From the NCBI RefSeq assembly GCF_014190915.1, contig NZ_JACHVU010000003.1, positions 310,001 through 374,000 of the forward strand: a stretch of 64,000 nt of DNA, written 5' to 3'. The position numbers and the translations under genes were made by a program. A model generated the notes under the pieces. That model made no database searches. It was not told the DNA's origin and saw only the letters and a program-made list of their open reading frames with translations. Of the stretch, positions 25,205 through 36,700 are shown one piece after another (position 1 is the stretch's first letter; each line of letters begins with the position of its first letter). This DNA is from Mycolicibacterium iranicum. GTDB lineage: Bacteria > Actinomycetota > Actinomycetes > Mycobacteriales > Mycobacteriaceae.

Positions 25205-26224
25205 TCAGCGCGGCGGCGAGGTCGACCCGCGGATCACCAGCCGGGTGGGAAGCGTCGTGACAGCGGAGAGCGCGGTTGCCTCACTGCCCAGTTGGCCGAG
25301 AACCGCCCGTGCGGCGATCTGCCCCTGCTCGCGCACCGGCTGCGAGACCGTGGTGAGGTCGGTGAGCTCCGCGGACGGGTGGTCGTCCACGCCGATGATC
25401 GAAAGTGATTGTGGGACAGCAAGTCCTGCGCGGCGCAGGGTGCGCAGCGCCCCGAGCGCGATCTCGTCGGAGTGGCAGAACACGGCACTGGGCAACCGCG
25501 GCCGGCTCAACAGGATCTCCATTCCGCGGGACCCGCCGTCCACACTCCAGGTCACGGTCACCACGGTCGGGTCCCGGTGTCCCGCCTCGTGCAGCTCCCG
25601 GTGGAAGCCGCGGATGCGTGCCTGGTCGGTGGCCCAGGGGATGTCGGTGTCGTCGGCGGCCTGGATCATCGCGACGTCGCGGTGCCCGATCCGCAGCAGA
25701 TGCCCGACAGCCTGGCGAGCGGCGAGCTCGTCGTCGATGCCCACCCAGAATCGGTCGGGCCCGGGGTGATGTCCACCGACGAACACGGTGGGCACCCCGA
25801 GCTGGTCGATGCGGGTGCGCTCCCGCGCGGAGAGCGGCACCGAGACCACCACGACGGCGTCGACCTTGCGGCGCAACGGAAGTGCTTCGAAGAAGCGATG
25901 GCGTGCCGCGGCGTCGGGAAGGGTGCACAAGATCAGATCCATGCCGACCGTGTCGAACTCGTCGGCCACGCCGGCCAGCACCGTGGAGTAGAACCAGGCG
26001 TCCACCCGGGGCACGATGACGCCGACCCGGCCCGTCGGGCCGCCGGAGAGCCGGGAAGCCTCGGGCGAGACGACGTAGGACAGATCGCGCGCGGCGGAGA
26101 GGATGCGCGCACGGGTCACCGGTGAGACGCCCGCCTCGCCGCGCAGCGCCCGCGACACCGACGCGATGGAGACTCCCGACCGTCGGGCGACGTCGGTCAT
26201 GTTCACGGTCTGCTTCGGGATCAT
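25205..26224 (-). CDS. LacI-family transcriptional regulator
   Basis: 339 residues. The N-terminal HTH MTDVARRSGVSIASVSRAL starts at residue 9, followed by the hinge and a periplasmic-binding-like sensor domain (VGVIVPRVDAWFYSTVLAGV, SAVFCHSDEIALGALRTLR, LSIIGVDDHPSAELTDLTTV). It most likely represses both the transporter operon downstream and the divergent alpha-glucosidase until a sugar binds. Two matching palindromes, 26246-26259 and 26309-26322, lie in the intergenic region. Confidence 0.92.
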   Translation of the reverse strand: MIPKQTVNMTDVARRSGVSIASVSRALRGEAGVSPVTRARILSAARDLSYVVSPEASRLSGGPTGRVGVIVPRVDAWFYSTVLAGVADEFDTVGMDLILCTLPDAAARHRFFEALPLRRKVDAVVVVSVPLSARERTRIDQLGVPTVFVGGHHPGPDRFWVGIDDELAARQAVGHLLRIGHRDVAMIQAADDTDIPWATDQARIRGFHRELHEAGHRDPTVVTVTWSVDGGSRGMEILLSRPRLPSAVFCHSDEIALGALRTLRRAGLAVPQSLSIIGVDDHPSAELTDLTTVSQPVREQGQIAARAVLGQLGSEATALSAVTTLPTRLVIRGSTSPPR

Positions 26225-26245
26225 CGACCACCGACGATATTCGAA

Positions 26246-26259
26246 CGTAAGTACTTACG
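26246..26259. promoter_or_regulatory. LacI operator 1 (CGTAA-N4-TTACG)
   Basis: CGTAAGTACTTACG is a perfect 14-bp palindrome 22 bp upstream of the lacI start. It shares CGTAA-N4-TTACG with the second site; the two centres are 63 bp apart, about six helical turns. It fits the even-symmetric operators of LacI proteins and would allow autoregulation. Confidence 0.65.
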
Positions 26260-26304
26260 AAACGGGAATCCGGATTGACTTGTCCGGACTGTGCCGGGAA
26301 TCTA

Positions 26305-26326
26305 GTGACGTAAACGTTTACGTCAC
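26305..26326. promoter_or_regulatory. LacI operator 2 (22-bp perfect palindrome)
   Basis: A perfect 22-bp palindrome with core CGTAA-ACGT-TTACG at 26309-26322, flanked by GTGA and TCAC. It lies 39 bp upstream of the alpha-glucosidase start and shares its core with operator 1. It is the stronger-looking of the two sites and should control the GH13 gene. Confidence 0.7.
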
Positions 26327-26365
26327 CCATCTGGGTCCGTCCAATCCTCTGTGAAGGAGTTCGTC

Positions 26366-28015
26366 GTGGCATCCGAGGAATCGTGGTGGCAGACCGCGGT
26401 CGTGTACCAGGTCTACATCCGCAGCTTCGCCGACGGTAACGGCGACGGCATCGGTGACATCGCGGGCCTGCGGAGCAAGCTGCCCTACCTGGCCCGGCTC
26501 GGGGTGGACGCGATCTGGATCAATCCCTGGTACCCGTCGCCGATGGCGGACGCCGGCTACGACGTGGCCGACTACCGCGACATCGAACCGGCCTACGGGA
26601 CTCTGGACGAGGCGCAGGCGCTCATCGCCGAGGCGCACGACCTCGGGATCCGGGTCATCCTCGACATCGTCCCCAACCACACGTCCGACCAGCACGCGTG
26701 GTTCCGGTCGGCGCTGCGCGACGAGCCCGGCGCCCGGGAGCGCTACCTCTTTCGGCCGGGCCGCGGTGATGGCGGTGAGCTGCCGCCCAACAACTGGCAG
26801 AGCGTTTTCGGTGGTCCGGCCTGGACCCGCGTCGACGCCGGACCGCTGGAAGGCGCCTGGTACCTGCACCTGTTCGCCCCTGGGCAGCCGGATCTGAACT
26901 GGGAGCACGCGCAGGTGCGTGCCGAGTTTGAGGACATCCTGGCTTTCTGGTTCGACCGCGGCGTCGACGGTTTCCGCATCGACGTGGCGCATGGACTGGT
27001 GAAGGCGGTGGGGCTGCCGGATGAGGCCGCCGACGACGGGTCTGCGCACGCCATGCTGCAGTCGCAGAGTCGGCATCCGGCGTGGGATCAGGACGGTGTG
27101 CACGAGATCTACCGCGGCTGGCGTGCGGTGGCCGACCGCTATGCGCCTGAACGCATCTTCATCGCCGAGGCCTGGGTGCCGAGCAACGAGCGGCTGGCGC
27201 GCTACCTGCGCGCCGACGAGCTGCACACAGCGTTCCAGTTCGATTTCCTGCGTTCGCCGTGGCGGGCCGAGACGCTGCGCGAGGTCATCGATGATGCGAT
27301 CGTCTCGGCGGCCTCGGTCGGCGCGCCGCCGACCTGGGTCCTTTCCAACCACGATGTGACGCGCACGGTGACACGGTTCTCCCGTTCCCAGCCCGAGCAT
27401 CTGGTCGACACCGACTGGGAACGTGGCCGCTGGTCCGGTGAGGAACCCGACCACGGGCTGGGTCGTCGACGGGCCCGCGCTGCCGCGCTGGTCCAACTCG
27501 CACTTCCGGGGACGGCCTACGTCTACCAGGGGGAGGAGCTGGCACTCGAGGAGATCGAGGACCTGCCCGACGAGACGCGGCAGGATCCGACGTGGGCGCA
27601 GTCGGGGTTCACCGATGTGGGCCGCGACGGATGCCGGATTCCGTTGCCCTGGCACGACTCCGGGGCCACCTACGGCTTCTCGACCGGTTCGGGGGCCTCG
27701 ACGTGGCTGCCGCAGCCCGATCATTGGGGCGAGCACAGCGTCGAGACGCAGGACGCGGACGCGGCGTCGACCCTCAACCTCTACCGCGCCGCACTGGAGC
27801 TGCGGCCGAGTCTGTGGCGGGGCGCCGGCGAGGTCACGTGGCTGCAGGTAACACCGGATGTCGCTGCGTTCACGCGCGGGGCCGCACAGTGCTGGGTCAA
27901 CACCGGCCAGGCCGCCGTCGCCCTGCCGCCGGGCGCCGTCGTGGCACTGGCCTCCGCACCGGGCGTGGACACGGAGCTACCGCCCGACACCGCCGTCTGG
28001 CTGCGGGCGACCTAG
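26366..28015 (+). CDS. GH13 alpha-glucosidase / oligo-1,6-glucosidase-like enzyme
   Basis: 549 residues from GTG at 26366, chosen because AAGGAG (26354-26359) sits seven bases before it; an earlier in-frame GTG at 26351 overlaps that site. The TIM barrel opens with VYQVYIRSFADGNGDGIGD. Catalytic residues: nucleophile Asp206 in GFRIDVAHG, acid/base Glu268 in IFIAEAWV, third acid Asp330 in LSNHDVTR; domain B holds DIVPNHTSDQH. It cleaves alpha-glucosides in the cytoplasm, after import by the neighbouring ABC system. Divergent from lacI, under operator 2. Confidence 0.92.
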   Translation: MASEESWWQTAVVYQVYIRSFADGNGDGIGDIAGLRSKLPYLARLGVDAIWINPWYPSPMADAGYDVADYRDIEPAYGTLDEAQALIAEAHDLGIRVILDIVPNHTSDQHAWFRSALRDEPGARERYLFRPGRGDGGELPPNNWQSVFGGPAWTRVDAGPLEGAWYLHLFAPGQPDLNWEHAQVRAEFEDILAFWFDRGVDGFRIDVAHGLVKAVGLPDEAADDGSAHAMLQSQSRHPAWDQDGVHEIYRGWRAVADRYAPERIFIAEAWVPSNERLARYLRADELHTAFQFDFLRSPWRAETLREVIDDAIVSAASVGAPPTWVLSNHDVTRTVTRFSRSQPEHLVDTDWERGRWSGEEPDHGLGRRRARAAALVQLALPGTAYVYQGEELALEEIEDLPDETRQDPTWAQSGFTDVGRDGCRIPLPWHDSGATYGFSTGSGASTWLPQPDHWGEHSVETQDADAASTLNLYRAALELRPSLWRGAGEVTWLQVTPDVAAFTRGAAQCWVNTGQAAVALPPGAVVALASAPGVDTELPPDTAVWLRAT

Positions 28016-28045
28016 CTGAGGAGGCCGACGAGCAGGCGCCCGAAA

Positions 28046-28107
28046 GCGTCGACGGGAGGGTCGACGGAAGCGTCCCCAAAAGGGTCCCCGAAAGGGTCTT
28101 TGTGCCC
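28046..28107. repeat. Five 12-bp tandem repeats ending in a DosR-like box
   Basis: Five units in exact 12-bp register from 28046 to 28105, each starting RSGTC (two GCGTC and three GGGTC), followed by GACGGRA, CCCRAAA or TTTGTGC. The last one begins GGGTCTTTGTGCCC (28094-28107), which matches the DosR core GGGACTWWAGTCCC at 10 of 14 positions. It lies 66-127 bp upstream of the Acg-type gene at 28173 and is probably its hypoxia-control region. Confidence 0.45.
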
Positions 28108-28172
28108 TCTTCTCGGCGGCCTGCGGCGCGCATCCTGGAGGGAGCAACCGACTCCGAAAGGGTGACGACGCG

Positions 28173-29174
28173 ATGGACGGCCTGTCTCCCGGCATCGATA
28201 CCGTGCGGTCCGCCCTCTCCCTCGCCCATCGTGCGCCGTCTGTGCACAACTCGCAGCCGTGGCAGTGGCGGGTGGGTTCTGCCGAGGTGCAGCTGTGGGC
28301 CAACCCGGAACTGTTGCTGCCGCACACCGATCCCGACTCGCGTGATCTGTTGTTGAGCTGCGGCGCGGCGCTGAACCACTGCGTCGTGGCGCTGGCCGCG
28401 CTGGGCTGGCAGACCAAGGTGCAGAGATTCCCCAGCCCCGCCGAACCGAATCATCTCGCAACCCTGGCGCTGCGTGCCTATCCGGCGGCCGATCTCGACG
28501 TGGCTCTGGCGGACGCGATTCCGCGCCGGCGCACCGACCGGCGCCACTACAGCTCGTGGCCCGTCCCGCACGGGGACATCGCGCTGATGGGCGCGCGAGC
28601 GGCACGCGCCGGCGTGACATTGCGCGTCGTCGACGACGTCGCCGGCCTGCGGCGGCTGGTGAACGAGGCGGCTGCCGCACACCGCGCCGATGCGGACTAC
28701 CTGAACGAGCTGACGGTCTGGAGCGGGCGCCACGGTTCCACCGCCGGGGTGCCCGCGAGGAGCGTGCCGGCGACCGGTGGTCCCGGCCCGATCTCGGTGC
28801 GCGACTTCGCCGGCGGGTTGCTCCGACACACTCCGCACACCGAACCCGCACAGGACAGGGCGGCTGTGCTCGCGCTGGGTACCGCCGAGGACGACCGGCT
28901 GTCGTGGTTGCGTGCGGGTGAGGCCACCAGCATCGTCTTGCTCACCGCCACCGCGCAGGGCCTGGCGAGCTGCCTGATCACCGAGCCTCTCGAAGTGCCT
29001 GAAACCCGAGATGCCGTGCGGCGCGACGTGTTCGGCGCCGAGGGGTATGCGCAGATGCTGCTGCGGGTCGGCTGGGCGCCGGTGGATGCCGACCCGCTGC
29101 CTGCCACACCGCGTCGTGACTTGGGCGATGTGCTGGCTCACCTCGACGGGTCGCCGATGCGGTCAGCGACCTAG
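28173..29174 (+). CDS. Acg-type nitroreductase-like protein (DosR-regulon family)
   Basis: 333 residues, the length of M. tuberculosis Acg (Rv2032)/Rv3127/Rv3131. Motifs [17 protein letters not shown] near 18, [14 protein letters not shown] near 117 and [19 protein letters not shown] near 230 are shared by the family, which has the nitroreductase fold with an FMN-covering lid. M. tuberculosis members are induced by DosR in hypoxia/NO, and the enzymatic role is unclear. It sits beside dosR and ends tail-to-tail with it (4-bp overlap). A DosR-like box is upstream. Confidence 0.87.
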   Translation: MDGLSPGIDTVRSALSLAHRAPSVHNSQPWQWRVGSAEVQLWANPELLLPHTDPDSRDLLLSCGAALNHCVVALAALGWQTKVQRFPSPAEPNHLATLALRAYPAADLDVALADAIPRRRTDRRHYSSWPVPHGDIALMGARAARAGVTLRVVDDVAGLRRLVNEAAAAHRADADYLNELTVWSGRHGSTAGVPARSVPATGGPGPISVRDFAGGLLRHTPHTEPAQDRAAVLALGTAEDDRLSWLRAGEATSIVLLTATAQGLASCLITEPLEVPETRDAVRRDVFGAEGYAQMLLRVGWAPVDADPLPATPRRDLGDVLAHLDGSPMRSAT

Positions 29175-29821
29175 TCGTCGCCCACCCTGCGCTGCCGTTC
29201 GAGCTTCGACACGAACACCGCGGCCTGGGTGCGGCGTTCCATGCCCAGTTTCGCCAGCAGGCGTGACACGTAGTTTTTCACCGTCTTCTCGGCGAGGAAC
29301 ATCCGCGCGGCGATCTGCTTGTTCGTCAGTCCCTCGCCCAGCAGGTCGAGCAGCACGCGCTCCTGCTCGGTGAGCCCCGACAGCGGATCGGCCTGTTCGC
29401 CCTCGCCACGCAGCTTGGCCATCAGTGCGGCGGCGGCGCGATTGTCGAGCAGGGACCGGCCGGCGCCCACCTCTTTGATCGCCTTGGCCAGCTCCATGCC
29501 CTTGATGTCCTTCACCACGTAGCCGCTCGCGCCGGCCAGGATGGCGTCGAGCATGGCCTCGTCGGAGGTGAACGACGTCAGCATGAGGCAGCGCAGATCC
29601 GGCATCCGGGACAGCAGATCGCGGCAGAGCTCGATGCCGTTGCCGTCGGGCAGGCGGACGTCGAGCACCGCGACATCGGGGTCCAGCGCCGGGATGCGCG
29701 CCAGGGCCTCGGCGACTGTCCCGGCCTCGCCGATGACGTCGAGTTCCGGATCGCTGCCGAGAAGGTCGATCAGACCCCGCCGAACGACTTCGTGGTCATC
29801 TACCAGGAAAACCCTCACCAT
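29171..29821 (-). CDS. dosR: Hypoxia response regulator DosR (DevR)
   Basis: 216 residues from ATG at 29821, the start that matches M. tuberculosis DosR ([17 protein letters not shown] versus [17 protein letters not shown] here); an in-frame ATG 12 bp upstream is also possible. Receiver domain with Asp8, Asp9 and phospho-acceptor Asp54 ([13 protein letters not shown]), NarL-type HTH at the C-terminus ([37 protein letters not shown] in the family pattern). The similarity to DosR is very high along the whole length. It is the last gene of acg-usp-dosR. Confidence 0.95.
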   Translation of the reverse strand: MVRVFLVDDHEVVRRGLIDLLGSDPELDVIGEAGTVAEALARIPALDPDVAVLDVRLPDGNGIELCRDLLSRMPDLRCLMLTSFTSDEAMLDAILAGASGYVVKDIKGMELAKAIKEVGAGRSLLDNRAAAALMAKLRGEGEQADPLSGLTEQERVLLDLLGEGLTNKQIAARMFLAEKTVKNYVSRLLAKLGMERRTQAAVFVSKLERQRRVGDD

Positions 29822-29854
29822 GTGCGACGTCATGCTCCTGCCGATCGGGGATGT

Positions 29855-30679
29855 TCACAGCGCATTCTGCGGTTCGCACACCAGTATCGAGCAGTCGGTG
29901 TCGCGCAGCGCGGAATTGCCCGGCGAGCCGACGAGTTCGGTCAGACCTCCCGGGCGTCCCCGGCCGGCGACGACGAGCTGCACGGAGTCGGCGTGCGCAG
30001 CGAGGTACCGAAGTGTGTCGCCGTTGTTGCCGACCGCGGTGATGTCGACTTCGGGGTAGCGCACGCGCCATTCGGCGAACCGCCGTTCCCATTGGGCGCT
30101 CACGTCGGGATATGTCCGGGCGGGCGTCAGCACCCATACGGGTGCCCGGCGCCGCCTGGCCTCGTCGAGGCCCCGCTGCAGGACGACCGACCCGGCGGCG
30201 TTGTCGGTGATCTCGATGACGACGGCGCGGTCGCGGCAATGGTGAGGGCGGTGGGTCCGCACGATCGCGACCGGGCAGTGCGCGGCCTCCGTCAGCGCCG
30301 CCGCGGTGGAGCCGATCCTGCCGCTGGTGGAGTGCTTGAGGCCGCGAGCGCCGATGCACAGTATCGCCGCCGAATTCGCGGCCTGGAGAAGCGTCTGCAC
30401 CGGCCGGCCCTGGAGGATCTCCATCTCGATCTCGACGGGTCGCTCGGTGGCCTCCACGGCGCGGAGCGCATGCCGCATCGCGACCGCGGCAGTGGCGATG
30501 CGGCGGGCCTGCGCCTCAGCGTCGATGTCGGCGTGATCGTCACGGTCGATCACGTACACCAGGCGCAGCGGTAGGTCGCGATCGATCGCTTGATCGACGG
30601 CCCAGATCGCGGCGTCGACGGCCGCGGGGGAGCCGTCGATCCCGGCGACGACGACAGGCTTGGGAAAACTGCTCAACAT
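29855..30679 (-). CDS. Tandem universal stress protein (Rv3134c-like)
   Basis: 274 residues with two USP domains (1-140 and 150-274). The N-terminal one has VVVAGIDGSPAAVDAAIWAV and CIGARGLKHSTSGRIGSTAAAL, the ATP-binding G-x2-G-x9-GS type pattern. The second has VVAGRGRPGGLTELVGSPGNSAL. In M. tuberculosis the USP gene Rv3134c precedes dosR in the same operon, as here (33 bp between this stop and the dosR start). ATG at 30679 overlaps the upstream acg stop by 7 bp. Confidence 0.9.
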   Translation of the reverse strand: MLSSFPKPVVVAGIDGSPAAVDAAIWAVDQAIDRDLPLRLVYVIDRDDHADIDAEAQARRIATAAVAMRHALRAVEATERPVEIEMEILQGRPVQTLLQAANSAAILCIGARGLKHSTSGRIGSTAAALTEAAHCPVAIVRTHRPHHCRDRAVVIEITDNAAGSVVLQRGLDEARRRRAPVWVLTPARTYPDVSAQWERRFAEWRVRYPEVDITAVGNNGDTLRYLAAHADSVQLVVAGRGRPGGLTELVGSPGNSALRDTDCSILVCEPQNAL

Positions 30680-31668
30680 GGTGCGCCTCTATGTATCTCG
30701 ATCATGTCGCGGATGGGCCGCCGCGGAGTCGGCGGTGCCGGGGTGTCCATCGGCGGGGCCACCCCGACCCGGACGAGCACCTGCGGGATCGCCGTCGTGC
30801 CGAGCAGGGCGGCCACGACGTCACGTCCCTCCGAGATCTCGGTGACGTGGGTGAGGGTGCAGGACGACATCCCGGCCATCGCGATGTCGAGCAGGATTGC
30901 CGAGAGGGCTTCCCCGCAGCGCAGCACGCTGTCACGGGCGTCTCCGTCGGTGGACAGAACCACCACCCGCGCATCGTCCTCGGTGATCTCGCGGCGCCGT
31001 TCGGAATGCGTGGTGATCGGAAAGGTACGGCCCACCTCGACGCGGTGGCTTTCGGCCGCGGACAGCAGCGCGCCGCGCGGTATTCCGTCGTTTGCGGCGA
31101 ATGCTGCTGTCCACCAACCGAGTTCGGATCGGTAGTCGGAGTCGTCACGGTGTGCCGCCTCGGCGAGCTGAGCCGCGCGGGCCAGCGTGTGGCGGTGTTC
31201 GTCGGCAACTGCGTCGAGGCGCACACCGCTGCCGTGGGTCGCGGCGCGCAGTGCATCCGTCAGTGCGTCCCACTCCGGCGGTGTCGCAAGCGGCAGACGA
31301 TCACTGCGGCGCACCAGGATCGCATCGGCGCGCCGTCGCTGGCTGTCGGTGACGTCGGGCGCTTCGGTGAACTCGATGTGGGCGATGTGCAGCGGATCGC
31401 CTGGGTCCGGCAGTCGGCGCACGTCGGTGTCCCACCCGGCAGCGGCCATCGCGACCCGGAAGTGATCCAGAGCGGCCCCGCAGCTGATCAACGCTTCACG
31501 TCCTGCGGGGTCCGCCGCGCGCAGCGTCCGTGCGGGATCGGCGAACAGGTCGACGGCGCCCTCGGTGAGCACCCATCGCCAGGGCTGGCTGTTGTGCAGC
31601 GACGGCGCCCTGCACGCCACCGTCAGCGCCTCGATCACCGTGGCGCGCTGAATCTGTGTCGCCGGCAT
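30673..31668 (-). CDS. Second Acg-type nitroreductase-like protein
   Basis: 331 residues from ATG at 31668, chosen by the Shine-Dalgarno GGGGAGGT just before it; the longer frame upstream is not supported. Family motifs CRAPSLHNSQPWRWVL near 20, RRSDRLPLATPP near 110 and STDGDARDSVLRCGEALSAILL near 230. First gene of the acg-usp-dosR transcript. A DosR box lies 55-74 bp upstream, so the operon is probably self-induced under hypoxia. Confidence 0.87.
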   Translation of the reverse strand: MPATQIQRATVIEALTVACRAPSLHNSQPWRWVLTEGAVDLFADPARTLRAADPAGREALISCGAALDHFRVAMAAAGWDTDVRRLPDPGDPLHIAHIEFTEAPDVTDSQRRRADAILVRRSDRLPLATPPEWDALTDALRAATHGSGVRLDAVADEHRHTLARAAQLAEAAHRDDSDYRSELGWWTAAFAANDGIPRGALLSAAESHRVEVGRTFPITTHSERRREITEDDARVVVLSTDGDARDSVLRCGEALSAILLDIAMAGMSSCTLTHVTEISEGRDVVAALLGTTAIPQVLVRVGVAPPMDTPAPPTPRRPIRDMIEIHRGAPC

Positions 31669-31722
31669 CGTGACCTCCCCTCGGCTCATAACTCGACACT
31701 GCCCGTCGCGGCCTACCGAATG

Positions 31723-33496
<1,774 letters not shown>

Positions 33497-33730
33497 ACGC
33501 CGCCGCGGCGCGCTTGGCGGCTCGGATATCGCCCCGTATCTGCCCAGGTTGAGCCCGTCGGAGCCGCTTCACAGCCCGGCTCGGGCCGGTGACGGGATTG
33601 CTTCTCCTTCACAACGGTTGCATAACGGCGGTTCTGTCGCGTCGGCGATTTCCCAAATTGTCGGTTCAGTAAGCCCAGTAACTACGCGGATGTAATTCGC
33701 GCGGCACGAACGCAGAAGGACTGGGAGCAC

Positions 33731-36700
33731 ATGTCTCGGACGAAGAAGAGCATCGTCGTTGTCACCATGGGCAGCGCGGGATTGTTCTTGAGCGCCCCGC
33801 TACTGGGCCCCGCGGCCAACGCGACCCCCACCCGCGGCGGCGTGCCGTGTGTCGGCATCCTTCAGCAAATCGTTTCCCGCCCGGGCGACATCCCGCAGGC
33901 GCTGACGGACACCGCCCGCTCGTTCACGAACCCGGGTCAGCCGGCCCCGCCGGTCGTCGTTCCGCCCGCCAGCTCGTCCGTCTCCGGCGGCACACCGCCG
34001 GCGCCGCCCACCCCGCCGCGTTCTGTGGTGACCCCGTCGTCCGGCGCGACGCCGCCTGTCCCTCCGGCGCCCGGCACCCCGGCATCGACCTCGACGGGTG
34101 GGGGCACACCGCCGGCGCCGCCCACGCCGCCGGGTTCGGTCGTCACTCCGTCCTCGGGTTCCACGCCGCCGGCCCCGCCGGTTCCCGGCGTGCCCTCGGT
34201 GACGCCGACCGGCGGCGGCACACCCCCGGCCCCACCCGTGCCGGGGACGCCCGTCGGCGTGCCGGCCGGGAATCCCGGTGTGCCTACGCCACCGGTGCCC
34301 GGAGCCCCGGTGTTCGGTGACGGTGGTGCAGCGCTGCCGCCGGCGCCCCCGGTGCCCGGTGGCCCGGCCGGTGTGCCCGTCGGTCTCGGAACCCCGCCCG
34401 CGCCTCCCGTTCCCGGCGGACCCGCGGCGGTGCCCGCAGGCCTCGGGCTGCCCCCGGCCCCACCGGCGCCCGGCGCTCCGATCGTCGGCGAGGCCGGCGC
34501 CGTTCCGCCCGCACCCGGCGCCCCCGGCGCGGCCCCGCTCGCCGCGGCCGGCCCCGGCGGAGGTGGAGCCGGCGGCGGAGGTGGAGCCGGCGCAGGTGGG
34601 GCGGGTGGTGGCCTGCCCGGTGGCGGCGCACCCGTCGACGGTGCCGCCGGCGCGGTGCCGCCCCCCGGAGCGCCCGGCGCCCCCGTGGCCCCGGCAGCAG
34701 GAACAGCCCTCCCGCCCCCCGGTGCACCGGTCATCGGTGAAGCCGGTGCGGTGCCCCCTCCCGGTGTCCCCGCGCCCGGTCTTCCCGTCGGTGGCCAGGG
34801 CGGTGTGGTGACGCCTCCGGGCCCCGGCGCTCCCGGTGTTCCGGTGGGCGACAACGGTGGTGGGGCGACGCCGCCGGCGCCGGGTGGACCCGGTGTCCCC
34901 AGCGGGGGTGACGGCGGTGTGGTGACGCCTCCGGGTCCCGGTGCCCCGGGAGTCCCCGTGAGCGACCAGGCCGGTGTGGTGACCCCGCCCGCCCCCGGAG
35001 CGCCCGGCGCCCCGACCGGCGGCGGCGCAGACGTCGTCACGCCCGGAACGCCGGGCGCATCCGGCACGCCGGTGCATACGGCCATCGAGACGTTCTCGCC
35101 CCCGGCCCCGCCTGCTCCCGGAACGCCGTCGTCCGGTTCGGTCGAGAGGTTCTCGCCGCCTGCGCCGCCGGCCCCCCCGGCACCGGCGAACTCGTCGGTC
35201 GAGATCGTGACCCCGCCTCCTCCGGGTGGGCCGGGTGTGCCGTCGGGTGGTTCGACCACGTACACGACACCGCCGTCGCCGGAGATCACGTTCAACCCGT
35301 CGAACTCAGGTGTCGACATCGCGACCCCGCCTGCGCCCGGCGCACCGGGCGCCCCGTTGGAGGCCTCGGCGAACTTCACGACGCCGCCTGCCCCGGGTGT
35401 GCCTGGTACACCGGTCAATTCGTCGATCGACGCGGCCGTTCCGGGTGACGTCGGTGTTCCCGGAACTCCGATCGAGAGGTCCACGACCATCACGACGCCG
35501 GGAACCCCCGGAACACCCGGCACACCGGTGAACGCGGGGGCCGACGTGGCCACTCCGCCCGCACCCGGGGCGCCCGGCGCTCCCGTGGTGAGCGAAGCCG
35601 GCGTGTCGACCCCGCCCGTTCCGGGTGGTCCTGGTGTGCCTGCTGGTGGTGAGGGTGGTGTGGTGACTCCGCCTGCTCCGGGTGGTCCTGGTGTGCCTGC
35701 TGGTGGTGAGGGTGGTGTGGTGACTCCGCCTGCTCCGGGTGGTCCTGGTGTGCCTGCTGGTGGTGAGGGGGGTGTGGTGACTCCGCCTGCTCCGGGTGGT
35801 CCTGGTGTGCCTGCTGGTGGTGAGGGTGGTGTGGTGACTCCGCCTGCTCCGGGTGGTCCTGGCGCGCCCGTGGTCGGTGAGGCCGGACTGGCAACACCTC
35901 CGGCTCCGGGTGCTCCCGGGGCGCCCGTCCTCGACGAAGCCGGACTGGCCACGCGAGCCGGTGCACCCGGTTCGGGTGCCCCGATCGATGCCTCGGCCGG
36001 AGCGGTGACACCTCCCGGCGCGCCTGCGGCCCCGGTCTTCGGCGATGCCGGTGTGGTCGGTGGCGGTGCAGGCGCTCCCGGCGAAGGCGCCGGCGGCGCA
36101 GCAAGTTCCGGCGGCGGGGTGGCCGGTGCCGGTGCGCCGGGCGACGGCGCTGCCGGCGCTGCAGGCGCCGGTCCTGCCGGAGGTGCCCCCCTGGCAGCCG
36201 CAAACGGTGCTGCCGGTCCGGGCGGCCCGGCCGGGGCAGCGGTGCCCGCCGGCGGCCCGCCGGCCCCGCCTGCTCCCGGAGCGCCGATCTTCGGCGAAGC
36301 CGGTGTGGCGACTCCGCCGGTGCCCCCCGCCCCGGGTGGCGGTGGCGCGGTGCCCGCGGGTGTCGTGACGCCTCCGAACCCGGGCGTGCCCGGTGGTGGC
36401 GGGGGAGTTCCGGGCGGCGTGGTGACGCCCCCGAACCCCGGTGTGCCCGGTGGTGGGACGACGGTGCCCGCCGGTGTCGCGACACCTCCCAACCCGGGCG
36501 TGCCCGGTGGTGGCGGGGGAGTTCCGGGCGGCGTGGTCACGCCCCCGAACCCCGGTGTGCCCGGTGGTGGGACGACGGTGCCCGCCGGCGTGGTGACACC
36601 CCCGAACCCGGGCGTGCCCGGCGGTGGCACGACGGTGCCCGCCGGTGTCAGCACCCCGCCGAGCCCGGGTGCGCCCGGTGGCGCCACCACGGTGCCGGGC

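Noticed and set aside
23853..25769. 638-residue plus-strand open frame over the sugar-binding protein and lacI genes
   Set aside because: Crosses two certain minus-strand genes and their promoter region; no domain.
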